64,000 nt of DNA, from positions 2,186,001-2,250,000 of the forward strand of contig NC_008255.1 of the NCBI RefSeq assembly GCF_000014145.1. Direction: 5' to 3'. The position numbers and the translations under genes were made by a program. The DNA comes from Cytophaga hutchinsonii ATCC 33406. GTDB taxonomy: Bacteria > Bacteroidota > Bacteroidia > Cytophagales > Cytophagaceae. The notes below the pieces were generated by a model. That model saw only the letters and a program-made list of their open reading frames with translations, ran no database searches and was not told where the DNA came from. Positions 1-8,125 of the stretch are shown one piece after another (the first letter of the stretch is position 1; every line of letters begins with the position of its first letter).

Positions 1-53
1 CTGCACCTAAGATCTATCCGGGAGAATCCTTCTCTCTATTCGACTAATCCATC

Positions 54-1460
54 ATGGCGGATATACAATTACCTCAGGCCTTCATTACTCAGATGGAGAC
101 ACTTCTGGGTAATGACTATACAGCATTTGAATCAGCATTACTGCGTCCTTCCAGACGCAGTATACGTCTGCATCCGCATAAATGGCCGCAGCCGATGGGC
201 TTAACCCAGGTTCCCTGGTATAAAAATGGTTATTGGTTAGACGAAGAGGCTACCGTAACCTACGATCCCCTGTTTCATGCCGGCACCTATTATGTACAGG
301 AAGCAAGTTCGATGTTTCTTGCACAACTGCTTGAAGCCTGTATCAAAGACAAGGAAGAACTAACCGTGCTGGATCTGTGCGCTGCGCCGGGCGGCAAGTC
401 TACGTTGATCTGCGATGTACTGGATGAAAAACATTTGCTGATAAGCAACGAAGTAATTAAAACACGGGTAAATATTCTGGATGAAAATTTACTGAAGTGG
501 GGGTACAATAATGTGATCGTTACACATAACGACCCGGCAGACTTTGACCGTTTAGGTACCTTCTTTGATATTATTGTTGTAGATGCGCCGTGTTCGGGCG
601 AAGGGATGTTCCGGAAAGATCCTGCCGCTATCAACGAATGGGATACAGCTCATGTAGACCTGTGCTGCAGCAGACAAAGGCGCATTTTAAGTGATATCTG
701 GCAGGTGTTAAAACCGGGAGGTATTATTATTTATTCTACCTGCACATTTAATCGCAAAGAGAATGAAGAGAACATGCGCTGGATGCAGGAACAGTATCAG
801 GCGGAAGGTATTGAGTTAAATATTCCTGCTTTTGAAGGTGTTGAAACCGGAAACGAAAACGGCATACATTTTTATCGCTTCTATCCGCATAAGGTTACAG
901 GTGAAGGCTTCTTTGCCAGTGTGATCCGCAAGCCGGAAAGCGCTGCATGGACAAACCATACCGGTAAGCGCGAAAAGTGGAGCAAAGACCGTAAAGTCCA
1001 GCAAAAACAAACCATACCGGAGATAACAAAAACTATTTTAACAAAAGAAGACGCGTATGTCTTTTTGCATAAAGAAGAATTCCGTTGTTTCGCTCAAACA
1101 TTTAAAGATGCACTGGAACAGATCAGTATGTGCCTTAAAATTTATCGTGCGGGTACTCCGCTTGGTACATTAAAGGGAAAAGATTTTTTACCGGATATTG
1201 CTGTAGCAATGTCTATTCATCTGAATAAAGAACTATTTACGTGTATTGAGCTGAGCTACGAAGAAGCGATTAAGTATCTGAGTAAAGAAGACTTTGTGTT
1301 AGCGCAGGAATCAAGCGGCTGGAACATTATGTGTTACAAGGGTGTGCCGCTGGGCTGGATCAAAGCCATGCCAAACCGGTTCAACAACTACTTTCCGTCT
1401 GAATGGCGCATCCGCAATCAGTGGGACGGCGTGAGTAAGCGGTTTATGATTGGGGAATAA
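54..1460 (+). CDS. RsmF/NOL1-NOP2-Sun family rRNA (cytosine-5) methyltransferase
   Basis: A 468-residue protein of the m5C RNA methyltransferase family, which uses S-adenosylmethionine to methylate a cytosine in ribosomal RNA. The SAM-binding motif I reads LDLCAAPGGKS (about residues 106-116). Motif IV is DAPCSGEGMFRKD with Cys180, and motif VI is YSTCTF with catalytic Cys230, so both family cysteines are present. The region after residue 300 matches the RsmF type, where a C-terminal PUA-like part follows the catalytic core. The start is the first ATG after an in-frame stop at 45-47. It stands alone and is followed by a hairpin with a T run. The family is certain; the exact target base (16S C1407 in E. 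coli RsmF) is inferred. Confidence 0.9.
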   Translation: MADIQLPQAFITQMETLLGNDYTAFESALLRPSRRSIRLHPHKWPQPMGLTQVPWYKNGYWLDEEATVTYDPLFHAGTYYVQEASSMFLAQLLEACIKDKEELTVLDLCAAPGGKSTLICDVLDEKHLLISNEVIKTRVNILDENLLKWGYNNVIVTHNDPADFDRLGTFFDIIVVDAPCSGEGMFRKDPAAINEWDTAHVDLCCSRQRRILSDIWQVLKPGGIIIYSTCTFNRKENEENMRWMQEQYQAEGIELNIPAFEGVETGNENGIHFYRFYPHKVTGEGFFASVIRKPESAAWTNHTGKREKWSKDRKVQQKQTIPEITKTILTKEDAYVFLHKEEFRCFAQTFKDALEQISMCLKIYRAGTPLGTLKGKDFLPDIAVAMSIHLNKELFTCIELSYEEAIKYLSKEDFVLAQESSGWNIMCYKGVPLGWIKAMPNRFNNYFPSEWRIRNQWDGVSKRFMIGE

Positions 1461-1511
1461 GTGTTACGTTTTAGGTAATACGTTTTAAGATATCGTTTGT
1501 CATAATCAAGA

Positions 1512-1534
1512 GCAGTCGTCAGACCGCTTTTTTT
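1512..1534 (+). terminator. Rho-independent terminator after the RsmF-like gene
   Basis: A six-base stem (gcagtc / gaccgc, one wobble-type mismatch) with loop gtca is followed by seven T. A close relative of this element, with similar upstream sequence, recurs at 2549-2569. Confidence 0.65.
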
Positions 1535-1553
1535 CGGTCCAACGACTTACTAG

Positions 1554-2168
1554 TTATAAACCATTAAAACGATTTTTCTTATTTATCAAATCATTTTTCA
1601 TATTGGTAAGGAAAACGACAAATTTATCTTCTAATTCATTGTTGAATTCACCTGTTTCTTCATTTATTCCTTGAACTTTTATTCTTATGTCTGCAATTAT
1701 TTCTTCTCTCTTTTGAACGATTAGAAGCTTTTTGTGATCAGGAATGTTTTCACTACAATGATTAGAGTTTACATGGAACTCAATATGATTTTCAGTGATT
1801 TCTGAATCACGTTTATCAATTATATTCTTGTGAAAATTCTTCGGATACAATTCTAACAAAGTCAAATTTTGGACTGAGTGAGCTATCTGATATCGAATGA
1901 ATACATAATAAGTCCCTCCGCCATCAAATTCCACTTTTGAAACACATTTTGATACCGGTGGATCAATTCTTTTATATTCTTTTAAAATACTTAAGGGAAT
2001 TTCTTCAATTTTGTGTTTACCAGCCAATGCTTTAGCAAGCATTTTAATCTCATCTTCAGAAAGATGTAAAACATCTTGATCAAATACTTGAGAAAAGCAT
2101 TTTTTGAGGTACTCTGAGAGATAATCTACTGTAGATATCTCATTAAATAATTGTAGATGATTTTTCAT
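1554..2168 (-). CDS. Hypothetical protein, 204 aa
   Basis: I do not recognise a family. The product is soluble, with no signal peptide or membrane helix. It has a helical N-terminal third, a middle rich in beta-like segments (around 85-110), and a charged C-terminal tail. The reading frame is long and clean for so AT-rich a stretch, and the AT bias is stronger than in the neighbours. It lies between two similar terminator copies (1512-1534 and 2549-2569) and beside a palindromic element, which suggests recent insertion as accessory DNA. The ATG at 2168 is the natural start. Confidence 0.6.
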   Translation of the reverse strand: MKNHLQLFNEISTVDYLSEYLKKCFSQVFDQDVLHLSEDEIKMLAKALAGKHKIEEIPLSILKEYKRIDPPVSKCVSKVEFDGGGTYYVFIRYQIAHSVQNLTLLELYPKNFHKNIIDKRDSEITENHIEFHVNSNHCSENIPDHKKLLIVQKREEIIADIRIKVQGINEETGEFNNELEDKFVVFLTNMKNDLINKKNRFNGL

Positions 2169-2300
2169 TTTTTAGATAATTTTAAATTTTATGGAACAAA
2201 CAAACTTACTCTCGATATTTATCTATTATTTATACATTCCCCATTTATGGGGAAAAATGTTCTTTAAAAATTTCTGTTTATATAACCAACACCAAACGGC

Positions 2301-2416
2301 CTCATTTCAAATTGCGTTAAGAAATTTTGGTTCTTCGCCGCGGCGAAGATTCAAAATTTTAGCTTATTTGAAATCAGCCTGGATTTTTTGGTTCTTTTGC
2401 ATCAAGGCAAAAGAAC
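2301..2416. repeat. Palindromic repeat element (two nested inverted repeats)
   Basis: The core is a perfect 18-base palindrome, tcttcgccgcggcgaaga (2332-2349). Imperfect arms extend from about 2303 to 2378 (tcatttcaaa pairs with tttgaaatca, and aaattttg with caaaattt). A second perfect ten-base inverted repeat follows at 2391-2400/2407-2416 (gttcttttgc / gcaaaagaac). A 76-codon open frame across it is a by-product. From general familiarity, hairpins of the gcaaaagaac type recur in Bacteroidetes intergenic DNA; that should be checked by a genome-wide count. Confidence 0.65.
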
Positions 2417-2548
2417 AATGAATAAAAAATAAGATGAATGAGATTTAGGAAAAAGAACTTTACTTGAAATATGTGTCAAAAAAAAACCATTTATCCATCA
2501 CATAAATGTTACGGTAAGTTTTAACAGATCGTTAGATTAAATTAGAGC

Positions 2549-2569
2549 AGTCATTAGACTGCTTTTTAG
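2549..2569 (+). terminator. Terminator-like hairpin, second copy
   Basis: A perfect stem gcagtc-atta-gactgc is followed by five T. No plus-strand gene ends just upstream. The element and about 45 bases before it resemble 1482-1534, so it is probably a duplicated relic of the RsmF-gene terminator. Confidence 0.55.
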
Positions 2570-2651
2570 CTTTCATGGTCATTATTGAAGGTCAATTACA
2601 AACCGTTGAAACTTTTTTTCGTATTATTTTTCATACATATTGCAGTATCAA

Positions 2652-3044
2652 ATGACAATATCTTTTATACATAAAATCCTTACGACCCTGATCACACTGG
2701 TGTGGCTGGCAAACGGCTTGCTTTGTAAAGTACTCAATCTTGTACCCAGGCATCAGCAGATCGTTGCACGCATATTAGGTAATGAACACGCACGGGTATT
2801 AACCACAGCTATAGGCGTATCAGAAATTATTATGGCCGTGTGGATTATCAGCGGCTTTAAAGCACGGTTCAACGCATTTACACAAATAGCTGTTATTATA
2901 ACCATGAATACAATGGAATTTATATTGGTACCGGATCTATTGCTTTGGGGTAAATGGAATGCATTTTTTGCCTTGTTATTTATTGGTGTTATTTATCTCA
3001 ATGAATGTTATCTGAATAAAAAACAACTAGATCACCAATCCTAA
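2652..3044 (+). CDS. DoxX-like small membrane protein
   Basis: About 130 residues with four predicted membrane helices. The first helix carries the LVWLANGLLCKVLNLVPRHQ stretch, with a conserved-looking HQ(I)V pattern as in DoxX_3-type proteins. I chose the ATG at 2652; an in-frame TTG four codons earlier (2640) is possible. It is the first of four tightly packed genes (1-base gap to the next, then two overlaps), which suggests one operon. DoxX-like proteins are inner-membrane proteins of mostly unknown role, so nothing more specific can be said. Confidence 0.7.
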   Translation: MTISFIHKILTTLITLVWLANGLLCKVLNLVPRHQQIVARILGNEHARVLTTAIGVSEIIMAVWIISGFKARFNAFTQIAVIITMNTMEFILVPDLLLWGKWNAFFALLFIGVIYLNECYLNKKQLDHQS

Positions 3045-3045
3045 T

Positions 3046-3783
3046 ATGTTGTCCTTCCTGAAAGATCATCCCTTTGCCGTTGAAGCTTTTTTTGAATCAT
3101 CCCTGGTATTAACATTTGCTATACCTAAAGAAGAGCTGCAGGCCTTGATTCCAGCGTGTCTTGAACTCGATACCCATAACGATCAGTATGGGTTTGTTGC
3201 CGCTGCCATGGTGCAGACGAAACATCTCCGTCCAAAAGGTTTTCCCGCATTTATGGGCAATGATTTTTTTCTGATCGGCTACCGCGTATTTGTGCGGTAT
3301 ACGAATTCCGCGGGCAAACGCTTACGCGGTTTGTACATTTTAAAATCTGAAACAGATAAAAAGAAAATGGAAATAATGGGAAACATCTTTACCCATTACA
3401 ATTATACTACTACCGATATTCTGCAAACCCAGTTTGAAGACAGGAAAAAAATCGCTTCCATAAAATCCGGCTTTACTGTTACAATTGATACAACAGACGC
3501 TCCTGCAGCGTTACCTGAAGATTCGCCGTTTTCCGGCTGGAAAGAAGCCAGAAGGTTTGCCGGTCCGCTCCCGTTTACGTTCACCTATAATACAGTTACC
3601 AAAGAAGTGCTGATCATTGAAGGCGTACGTGAAAACTGGACACCCAACCCTATCCGTGTGCACGATTATCATTTTTCTTTTTTAGATACACTCGATCTTA
3701 AAAACGCTGTTCTGGCAAATGCGTTTATGATCAAAAATATTCCGTATTACTGGAAGAAAGGTAAAAAAGAAATATGGAAATAA
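3046..3783 (+). CDS. DUF2071/acetoacetate-decarboxylase-like protein
   Basis: A 245-residue soluble protein. Its opening (HPFAVEAFFESSLVLTFAIP) and its pattern of lipocalin-like beta strands resemble the DUF2071/acetoacetate decarboxylase-like fold. The start ATG lies one base after the stop of the DoxX-like gene, and the end overlaps the methyltransferase gene by 10 bases, which indicates translational coupling. The catalytic role is unknown; I did not identify the Schiff-base lysine of true acetoacetate decarboxylases. The family call rests on overall pattern, so confidence is moderate. Confidence 0.55.
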   Translation: MLSFLKDHPFAVEAFFESSLVLTFAIPKEELQALIPACLELDTHNDQYGFVAAAMVQTKHLRPKGFPAFMGNDFFLIGYRVFVRYTNSAGKRLRGLYILKSETDKKKMEIMGNIFTHYNYTTTDILQTQFEDRKKIASIKSGFTVTIDTTDAPAALPEDSPFSGWKEARRFAGPLPFTFTYNTVTKEVLIIEGVRENWTPNPIRVHDYHFSFLDTLDLKNAVLANAFMIKNIPYYWKKGKKEIWK

Positions 3784-4532
3784 ACCGAAAATCCTTTCAG
3801 GGTGTAGGCAATATTATCCGGTTCAACTGGCATTTTTATGTACTTGCTGTTGGTACGGTTATGTTATTATTGTTGCTGGCCCAACAGATTGGAACGGTAT
3901 TTCAGCCATTCGTATATATTCTGTGTTTCCTTATAGTGAGTTGCATAGCTGTTTCACTGCTTGCGTCCTTTTATGTATACGATCTTTCCGATCTGTACAA
4001 CTTAAACTGGATGGATAAAAAAGATTCAGACCAGGTAATTATAAATATACATTCCGGTTTTGATGAAACCAGTACGTTATTGATACAGGCCTTTCCAGAG
4101 GCTTCTCTCAGCGTATTTGATTTTTATGACCCGATAAAACATACGGAAGTATCCATTAAACGAGCCCGAGAAGCGTACCCTCCTTTTCCGGGTACACAAA
4201 GTATCTCCACTGATTACATTCCTCTTACGGATGCTTCGGTAGATACAATTGTTGTTGCCTTATCTGCACATGAAATACGTGATGCGGCAGAACGCATTCG
4301 TTTTTTCAAAGAATTATTCCGGATACTGAAACCAGGCGGCAACATATATATCACCGAACACCTGCGTGATGTACCAAATTTTCTGGCATATAATATCGGC
4401 TTCTTTCATTTTCATTCTAAAAATACCTGGCTGCAAACCTTTAAGCAATCGGGGTTACAGGTAATACAGGAAATAAAAACAACGCCTTTTATTTCAACGT
4501 TTATTCTTACTCGGTATGGAAATTCAATTTAA
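3774..4532 (+). CDS. Membrane-anchored class I SAM-dependent methyltransferase
   Basis: 252 residues. Two hydrophobic helices near residues 23-45 and 47-68 are followed by a methyltransferase domain. The post-motif region includes DYIPLTDASVDTIVVALSAHEIRD (positions about 143-166) and FRILKPGGNIYITEHLRD (about 181-198), the typical motif II/III pattern of class I enzymes. Motif I is degenerate (NIHSGFDET) compared with the usual E/DxGxGxG. It overlaps the upstream gene by 10 bases and the downstream gene by 17. Its helices and its neighbours suggest a substrate at or in the inner membrane, perhaps a lipid or quinone-like compound; that is inference. Confidence 0.7.
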   Translation: MEINRKSFQGVGNIIRFNWHFYVLAVGTVMLLLLLAQQIGTVFQPFVYILCFLIVSCIAVSLLASFYVYDLSDLYNLNWMDKKDSDQVIINIHSGFDETSTLLIQAFPEASLSVFDFYDPIKHTEVSIKRAREAYPPFPGTQSISTDYIPLTDASVDTIVVALSAHEIRDAAERIRFFKELFRILKPGGNIYITEHLRDVPNFLAYNIGFFHFHSKNTWLQTFKQSGLQVIQEIKTTPFISTFILTRYGNSI

Positions 4533-4920
4533 ACTTATCGGCCTGCTCTTTATTCTATTGGCCTTGGTACACATCATTTTCCCCAAACGGTTTAACTGGG
4601 ATACAGAATTAAGTACCTTGAGTCTGATCAACCGTCAGATCATGCTTGTTCACACCTTCTTTATTGCGCTGATTGTTTTTCTCATGGGCATCTTATGCCT
4701 CAGCTCTGCACACGATCTGGTATATACCGCATTCGGAAAAAAGATATCGCTTGGATTGGGTGTATTCTGGGCGATACGTTTATATGTGCAATTCTTCGGT
4801 TATTCTTCTGAACTCTGGAAAGGCAAACGGTTTGAAACATCTGTTCACATTTTATTTTCATTCATGTGGACGTATCTTAGTATGGTATTTATTTCAAACT
4901 ATTTTATTGAGAATGCATAG
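4516..4920 (+). CDS. Four-helix membrane protein, unknown function
   Basis: 134 residues, almost all hydrophobic, with four predicted membrane helices. Short polar loops carry FPKRFNWDTELSTLSLINRQ and GYSSELWKGKRFE. It overlaps the methyltransferase gene by 17 bases and closes the four-gene cluster. I do not recognise a named family. The arrangement suggests a partner of the membrane methyltransferase. Confidence 0.7.
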   Translation: MEIQFKLIGLLFILLALVHIIFPKRFNWDTELSTLSLINRQIMLVHTFFIALIVFLMGILCLSSAHDLVYTAFGKKISLGLGVFWAIRLYVQFFGYSSELWKGKRFETSVHILFSFMWTYLSMVFISNYFIENA

Positions 4921-4923
4921 CCT

Positions 4924-5580
4924 CTATACATTCTGATGCACCTTCTTTAAAAACTCAAGCATTTCATTTCCTGTCAGAATATCCATGGTACCGTGTATGA
5001 TAAACTGAATACCAACGCACAAAATAAGAAAACCCATAATCTTTGTCATTGCGTGCAGACCATTCACGCCAAGTACTTTTACAAGTCCAACAGACGAACG
5101 TAATACAAGCAGCACCACGCAGGCAACAAATATAATACCCAGCGCGATATAACAATAATCGGAAATATTTTTAGCCAGTGAACTCATACCGATAACAACC
5201 GAGATAGAACCCGGTCCGCTTAAACTGGGCATGGCCAAAGGGGTAAACGAAATATCTTTTTTATTTTCAGCTTCTTTTGTTTCTGCCTCTGTTGTTTCAA
5301 TTTCATCATTTGGTTTGAGCATTTTCATACCAACACCTGCTACCAGTATGCCGCCGGCAATACGCATGCCCGGCATAGACAAACCAAAGAAATTCATAAT
5401 AAACGAGCCACCCACCAGCGAGACCAGCAAAATTGCCAGCATGTAGATTACACCCTGCGTAGCCTGTGCGTTTCGATACGATTTGGTGTCACCCTGTGTG
5501 AGCGATAAAAACATAGGTGCCGTGCTGAAAGGATTGATAATGGGTAAAAGTGCTGCAACCGTTGCAAAAATTAAGTCCAT
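4924..5580 (-). CDS. MarC/UPF0056 family membrane protein
   Basis: 218 residues with six predicted membrane helices. The opening FATVAALLPIINPFSTAPMF and the later GAGxxxLxxG-type helices (AGGILVAGVGMKML) and PSLSGPGSISVVIGM are hallmarks of the MarC family of integral inner-membrane proteins. A charged loop of repeated Glu/Thr/Ala (about residues 95-110) sits in the middle. Despite the name, E. coli MarC is not shown to give drug resistance, and the function is unknown. It converges on the methyltransferase cluster, with 3 bases between stops. Confidence 0.85.
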   Translation of the reverse strand: MDLIFATVAALLPIINPFSTAPMFLSLTQGDTKSYRNAQATQGVIYMLAILLVSLVGGSFIMNFFGLSMPGMRIAGGILVAGVGMKMLKPNDEIETTEAETKEAENKKDISFTPLAMPSLSGPGSISVVIGMSSLAKNISDYCYIALGIIFVACVVLLVLRSSVGLVKVLGVNGLHAMTKIMGFLILCVGIQFIIHGTMDILTGNEMLEFLKKVHQNV

Positions 5581-5725
5581 GCGTTTTTAATGTATAAGTA
5601 TTGTATGAATTGGTTATGATATAAGTTACCAAACATTTCGTAGAGACGCAATTTATTACGTGGGTTTAATAACCAATTTATTGCTTCACTGCAGAATGAT
5701 ATATTTTTTTTGATTATATTCAGGT

Positions 5726-6127
5726 ATGCACATCTTTGTTTACGGCACACTTAAGAAGACGTATAAAAACCTCAATGCATTCACGGCTGTCTTTCATGCG
5801 AATACAGAATGGCTGTGCCATGCGGTTGTAAAAGGCGACATGTATATGAAAGACTGGTACCCGGCGTTGAAGCTGGGCGGAGAAAATCTGGTCTTCGGTG
5901 AGATCTACCGGATCAATTCACCTGTACTGCTGGAAACGATTGATCAGTATGAAGATGCTATTACACAGGAGGAATATGCGATCAAATTAAAGCATCTTGA
6001 CCCGATCACATCGGATTATGTACGCAGGCACATCCGTATCGATGATATGGAGTGCTGGATCTATGAATACCTGGGCGAAGTGAGTGAACGCATGCGTATT
6101 GAAAACGGTGTATTTGAGATGCGGTGA
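5726..6127 (+). CDS. Gamma-glutamylcyclotransferase-like (AIG2/GGCT) protein
   Basis: 133 residues. The start MHIFVYGTLKK is the signature YGTL motif of the GGCT fold, which binds the gamma-glutamyl substrate. Later features are GDMYMKDWYPALKLGG and ETIDQYEDA, with the expected acidic residue (Glu in the YE pair, near residue 77) in the usual catalytic position. Such proteins release 5-oxoproline from gamma-glutamyl amines, but the substrate here is not evident. It is a single gene, converging on the next with one base between stops. Confidence 0.8.
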   Translation: MHIFVYGTLKKTYKNLNAFTAVFHANTEWLCHAVVKGDMYMKDWYPALKLGGENLVFGEIYRINSPVLLETIDQYEDAITQEEYAIKLKHLDPITSDYVRRHIRIDDMECWIYEYLGEVSERMRIENGVFEMR

Positions 6128-6128
6128 G

Positions 6129-6926
6129 TTATTTTTTTTCTTTCAGCAACAGATCAATCTGCAGTTTGGTTAGCCTGTTAAGATACTCAATTACACTTGT
6201 TGGCTCTTTATTAATAATAGCATACAAGCTATCGCTATTTAATTTTTGAACTATAAATCGGTTTTCATTTTCATCGATTTTTTTTAAAGCTCCTATTACT
6301 TCGTTCTTGTCATTGACTCCGCCCCAGTTTACTTCTGTGCGTTCTTTCATTTCCTGTAAAATATTTACCTGAGTTAAATCAATTGAGGTATCTCTTTGCG
6401 CCTGTTGATATAACGTTTTTTCAATCTTACATAAATCTATGTATTCTTTATTTAACACATTAGCATATTCAACATTTGAATAATTTTTAGGCATAAAAAT
6501 CCCTATGAACATTAATACAGGCATTGATATTAGAACAAATTCAATTACAAAAATAGATTGTATCCGTTTTCTATTCAGTACTACATAGAATAAACCAAGC
6601 ACAAGTGTAATACATGAAAGAGCACACGCACACACTTTTATTGGTCCAGCAAATGGCCATTGCATAATGCTAAACAAACGTTGTATGACTAAACCGATAA
6701 ACGTGGCTTGAATAGAAAAAAGCAACGGATATCTAAAAATAAGTTTATCAATATTGGCATTGGTTTCTTCTTTTTGAAAAACTGACAAATAATATAATCC
6801 AATTAAAGGCTGTAATACACATGTAAGCAATAACCCAAATGCTCTGGTAACGTTAAACATCATTAAGCACAAACCAATTAGTAGGACCAATGCAAAAATC
6901 AGTTGCAGGATTTTCTTATTCTTCAT
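6129..6926 (-). CDS. Hypothetical membrane protein, 265 aa
   Basis: The N-terminal half has about five predicted membrane helices (residues 7-27, 28-48, 65-85, 90-115 and 125-145). The C-terminal 120 residues are a soluble, charged, helical domain with a pattern like EYIDLCKIEKTLYQQAQRD. No family is recognised. AT content is higher than in the core genes. It lies downstream of the esterase gene but is separated from it by a terminator, so it is probably transcribed alone. Confidence 0.65.
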   Translation of the reverse strand: MKNKKILQLIFALVLLIGLCLMMFNVTRAFGLLLTCVLQPLIGLYYLSVFQKEETNANIDKLIFRYPLLFSIQATFIGLVIQRLFSIMQWPFAGPIKVCACALSCITLVLGLFYVVLNRKRIQSIFVIEFVLISMPVLMFIGIFMPKNYSNVEYANVLNKEYIDLCKIEKTLYQQAQRDTSIDLTQVNILQEMKERTEVNWGGVNDKNEVIGALKKIDENENRFIVQKLNSDSLYAIINKEPTSVIEYLNRLTKLQIDLLLKEKK

Positions 6927-6960
6927 TCTGTAAGTTATATCAGATACTGTTTTTATTCAA

Positions 6961-6991
6961 AAAAAAAACAGCCCGTATAAACAGGCTGCTT
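6961..6991 (-). terminator. Terminator after the esterase lipoprotein gene
   Basis: Read on the minus strand, gcagcctgtttatacgggctg forms a five to six base stem (cagcc / ggctg) followed by a run of about ten T. Confidence 0.7.
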
Positions 6992-7010
6992 ACTAATAAT
7001 GTTTTTGCTA

Positions 7011-8027
7011 TTACTGGCATTTACGCACACAAAAATGTATGACTGTTTCCGGACTTGGATTCCAATAAGTGCTATAGTATGGAGGATTTCCATCTATGAA
7101 ATTTATCTTAGCTGAATGTCCTCGATTTTGGGACTTTTGTTTTAAAGCCAGGATATGATAGGGCGCATGAACGGCATCCTTACGTGGAGCACCGCAAGCC
7201 ATATACAATTCCGGATCTGAACTATCAATTAGATCCAGCAAATGCAATTTGTTCTCAAGAGAATACGCATTAATCTGTGCATTGTCTTTAGTACCATACA
7301 TTCTTAGAAGACGTTTATCTACCTTAGTCTGCCCCCATTCAATATACTGATTCAATAACACATCTGAAGCATTGTACGGAGCAAATACTTCATCATTCCA
7401 TTTTAAAATATTCATGGAGGCTTGTGGATTAAGCGCTACAATGCCTTTAACAGCACCGCCATTCTTTTCGGATTGCAATCCAATCCAGAGCGAGATTTCG
7501 GCCCCGCCTGAATCACCCAGTAAAATAATTTTATTCTTGTCTATATTATATTCATCAGCATGTGTTCTTATATAATCAAAAAAAGTTTTGCCATCCTGTA
7601 AGCATTGTTTTACAGTAACATTTTTCCCATCTGCTAACAGGGTATAATTTATAGATGCATAGGCAAATCCATTATTATCCAGATCTGCTGCGGTTAATAC
7701 GTTTACAGATTGATTACTGTTAATCAACTGAGCCGTTGCAGGTAAATTATAATCTGTTTTATCGCGTTGTGTAAAACCGCCGCCATGAATAGCTATTATT
7801 AAAGGGCGTTTCGTTTGAGCATCCGGATAATACCGAATAAAAAATGTATTATCCAAACTGTCATTATTTTTATAATTACCTTCATATATAACAGCATTTG
7901 AAACGCGTAAATTTGCTTTCGATTCAGTTGGCTTAGGTGTTTCTTCTTGTTTTGAATAGTTCTTTGTACAGGATAAAATAATCAGCAGCAAAAAACTTAA
8001 AAGTAAACATTCGATCTTATTTTTCAT
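7011..8027 (-). CDS. Lipoprotein alpha/beta-hydrolase (esterase/lipase type)
   Basis: 338 residues. A signal peptide ends in a lipobox (LLLIILSC, Cys20), so it is likely a membrane lipoprotein. The oxyanion-hole motif HGGGF (about residues 82-86) and the nucleophile elbow GDSGG (about 172-176) match hormone-sensitive-lipase-like esterases; the family usually has GDSAG. Acidic and histidine partners probably lie in the C-terminal third, where several His occur (for example DAVHAPYHILAL). The substrate is unknown; similar proteins act on esters or deacetylate sugars. It has its own terminator downstream. Confidence 0.8.
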   Translation of the reverse strand: MKNKIECLLLSFLLLIILSCTKNYSKQEETPKPTESKANLRVSNAVIYEGNYKNNDSLDNTFFIRYYPDAQTKRPLIIAIHGGGFTQRDKTDYNLPATAQLINSNQSVNVLTAADLDNNGFAYASINYTLLADGKNVTVKQCLQDGKTFFDYIRTHADEYNIDKNKIILLGDSGGAEISLWIGLQSEKNGGAVKGIVALNPQASMNILKWNDEVFAPYNASDVLLNQYIEWGQTKVDKRLLRMYGTKDNAQINAYSLENKLHLLDLIDSSDPELYMACGAPRKDAVHAPYHILALKQKSQNRGHSAKINFIDGNPPYYSTYWNPSPETVIHFCVRKCQ

Positions 8028-8081
8028 TTTATAAATAGTTGAAATGTTATTTATGATATTAATTATGATTTACAAACAAAA

Positions 8082-8104
8082 ATACCCCGCCAAAAGCGGG
8101 GCAT
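8082..8104 (-). terminator. Terminator after the ROK kinase gene
   Basis: On the minus strand, gccccgcttttggcggggta has a perfect stem (ccccgc / gcggggt) and a short T tract. Confidence 0.8.
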
Positions 8105-8125
8105 TCAAATAAAAAATTTTTTTAA

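Noticed and set aside
2191-2421. Plus-strand 76-codon open frame
   Set aside because: It runs straight through the palindromic element (2301-2416) and has no recognisable features.
5648-5668. Partial repeat gtagagacgcaatttattac
   Set aside because: Resembles half of a widespread palindromic repeat, but no second arm is present here, so I do not call it.
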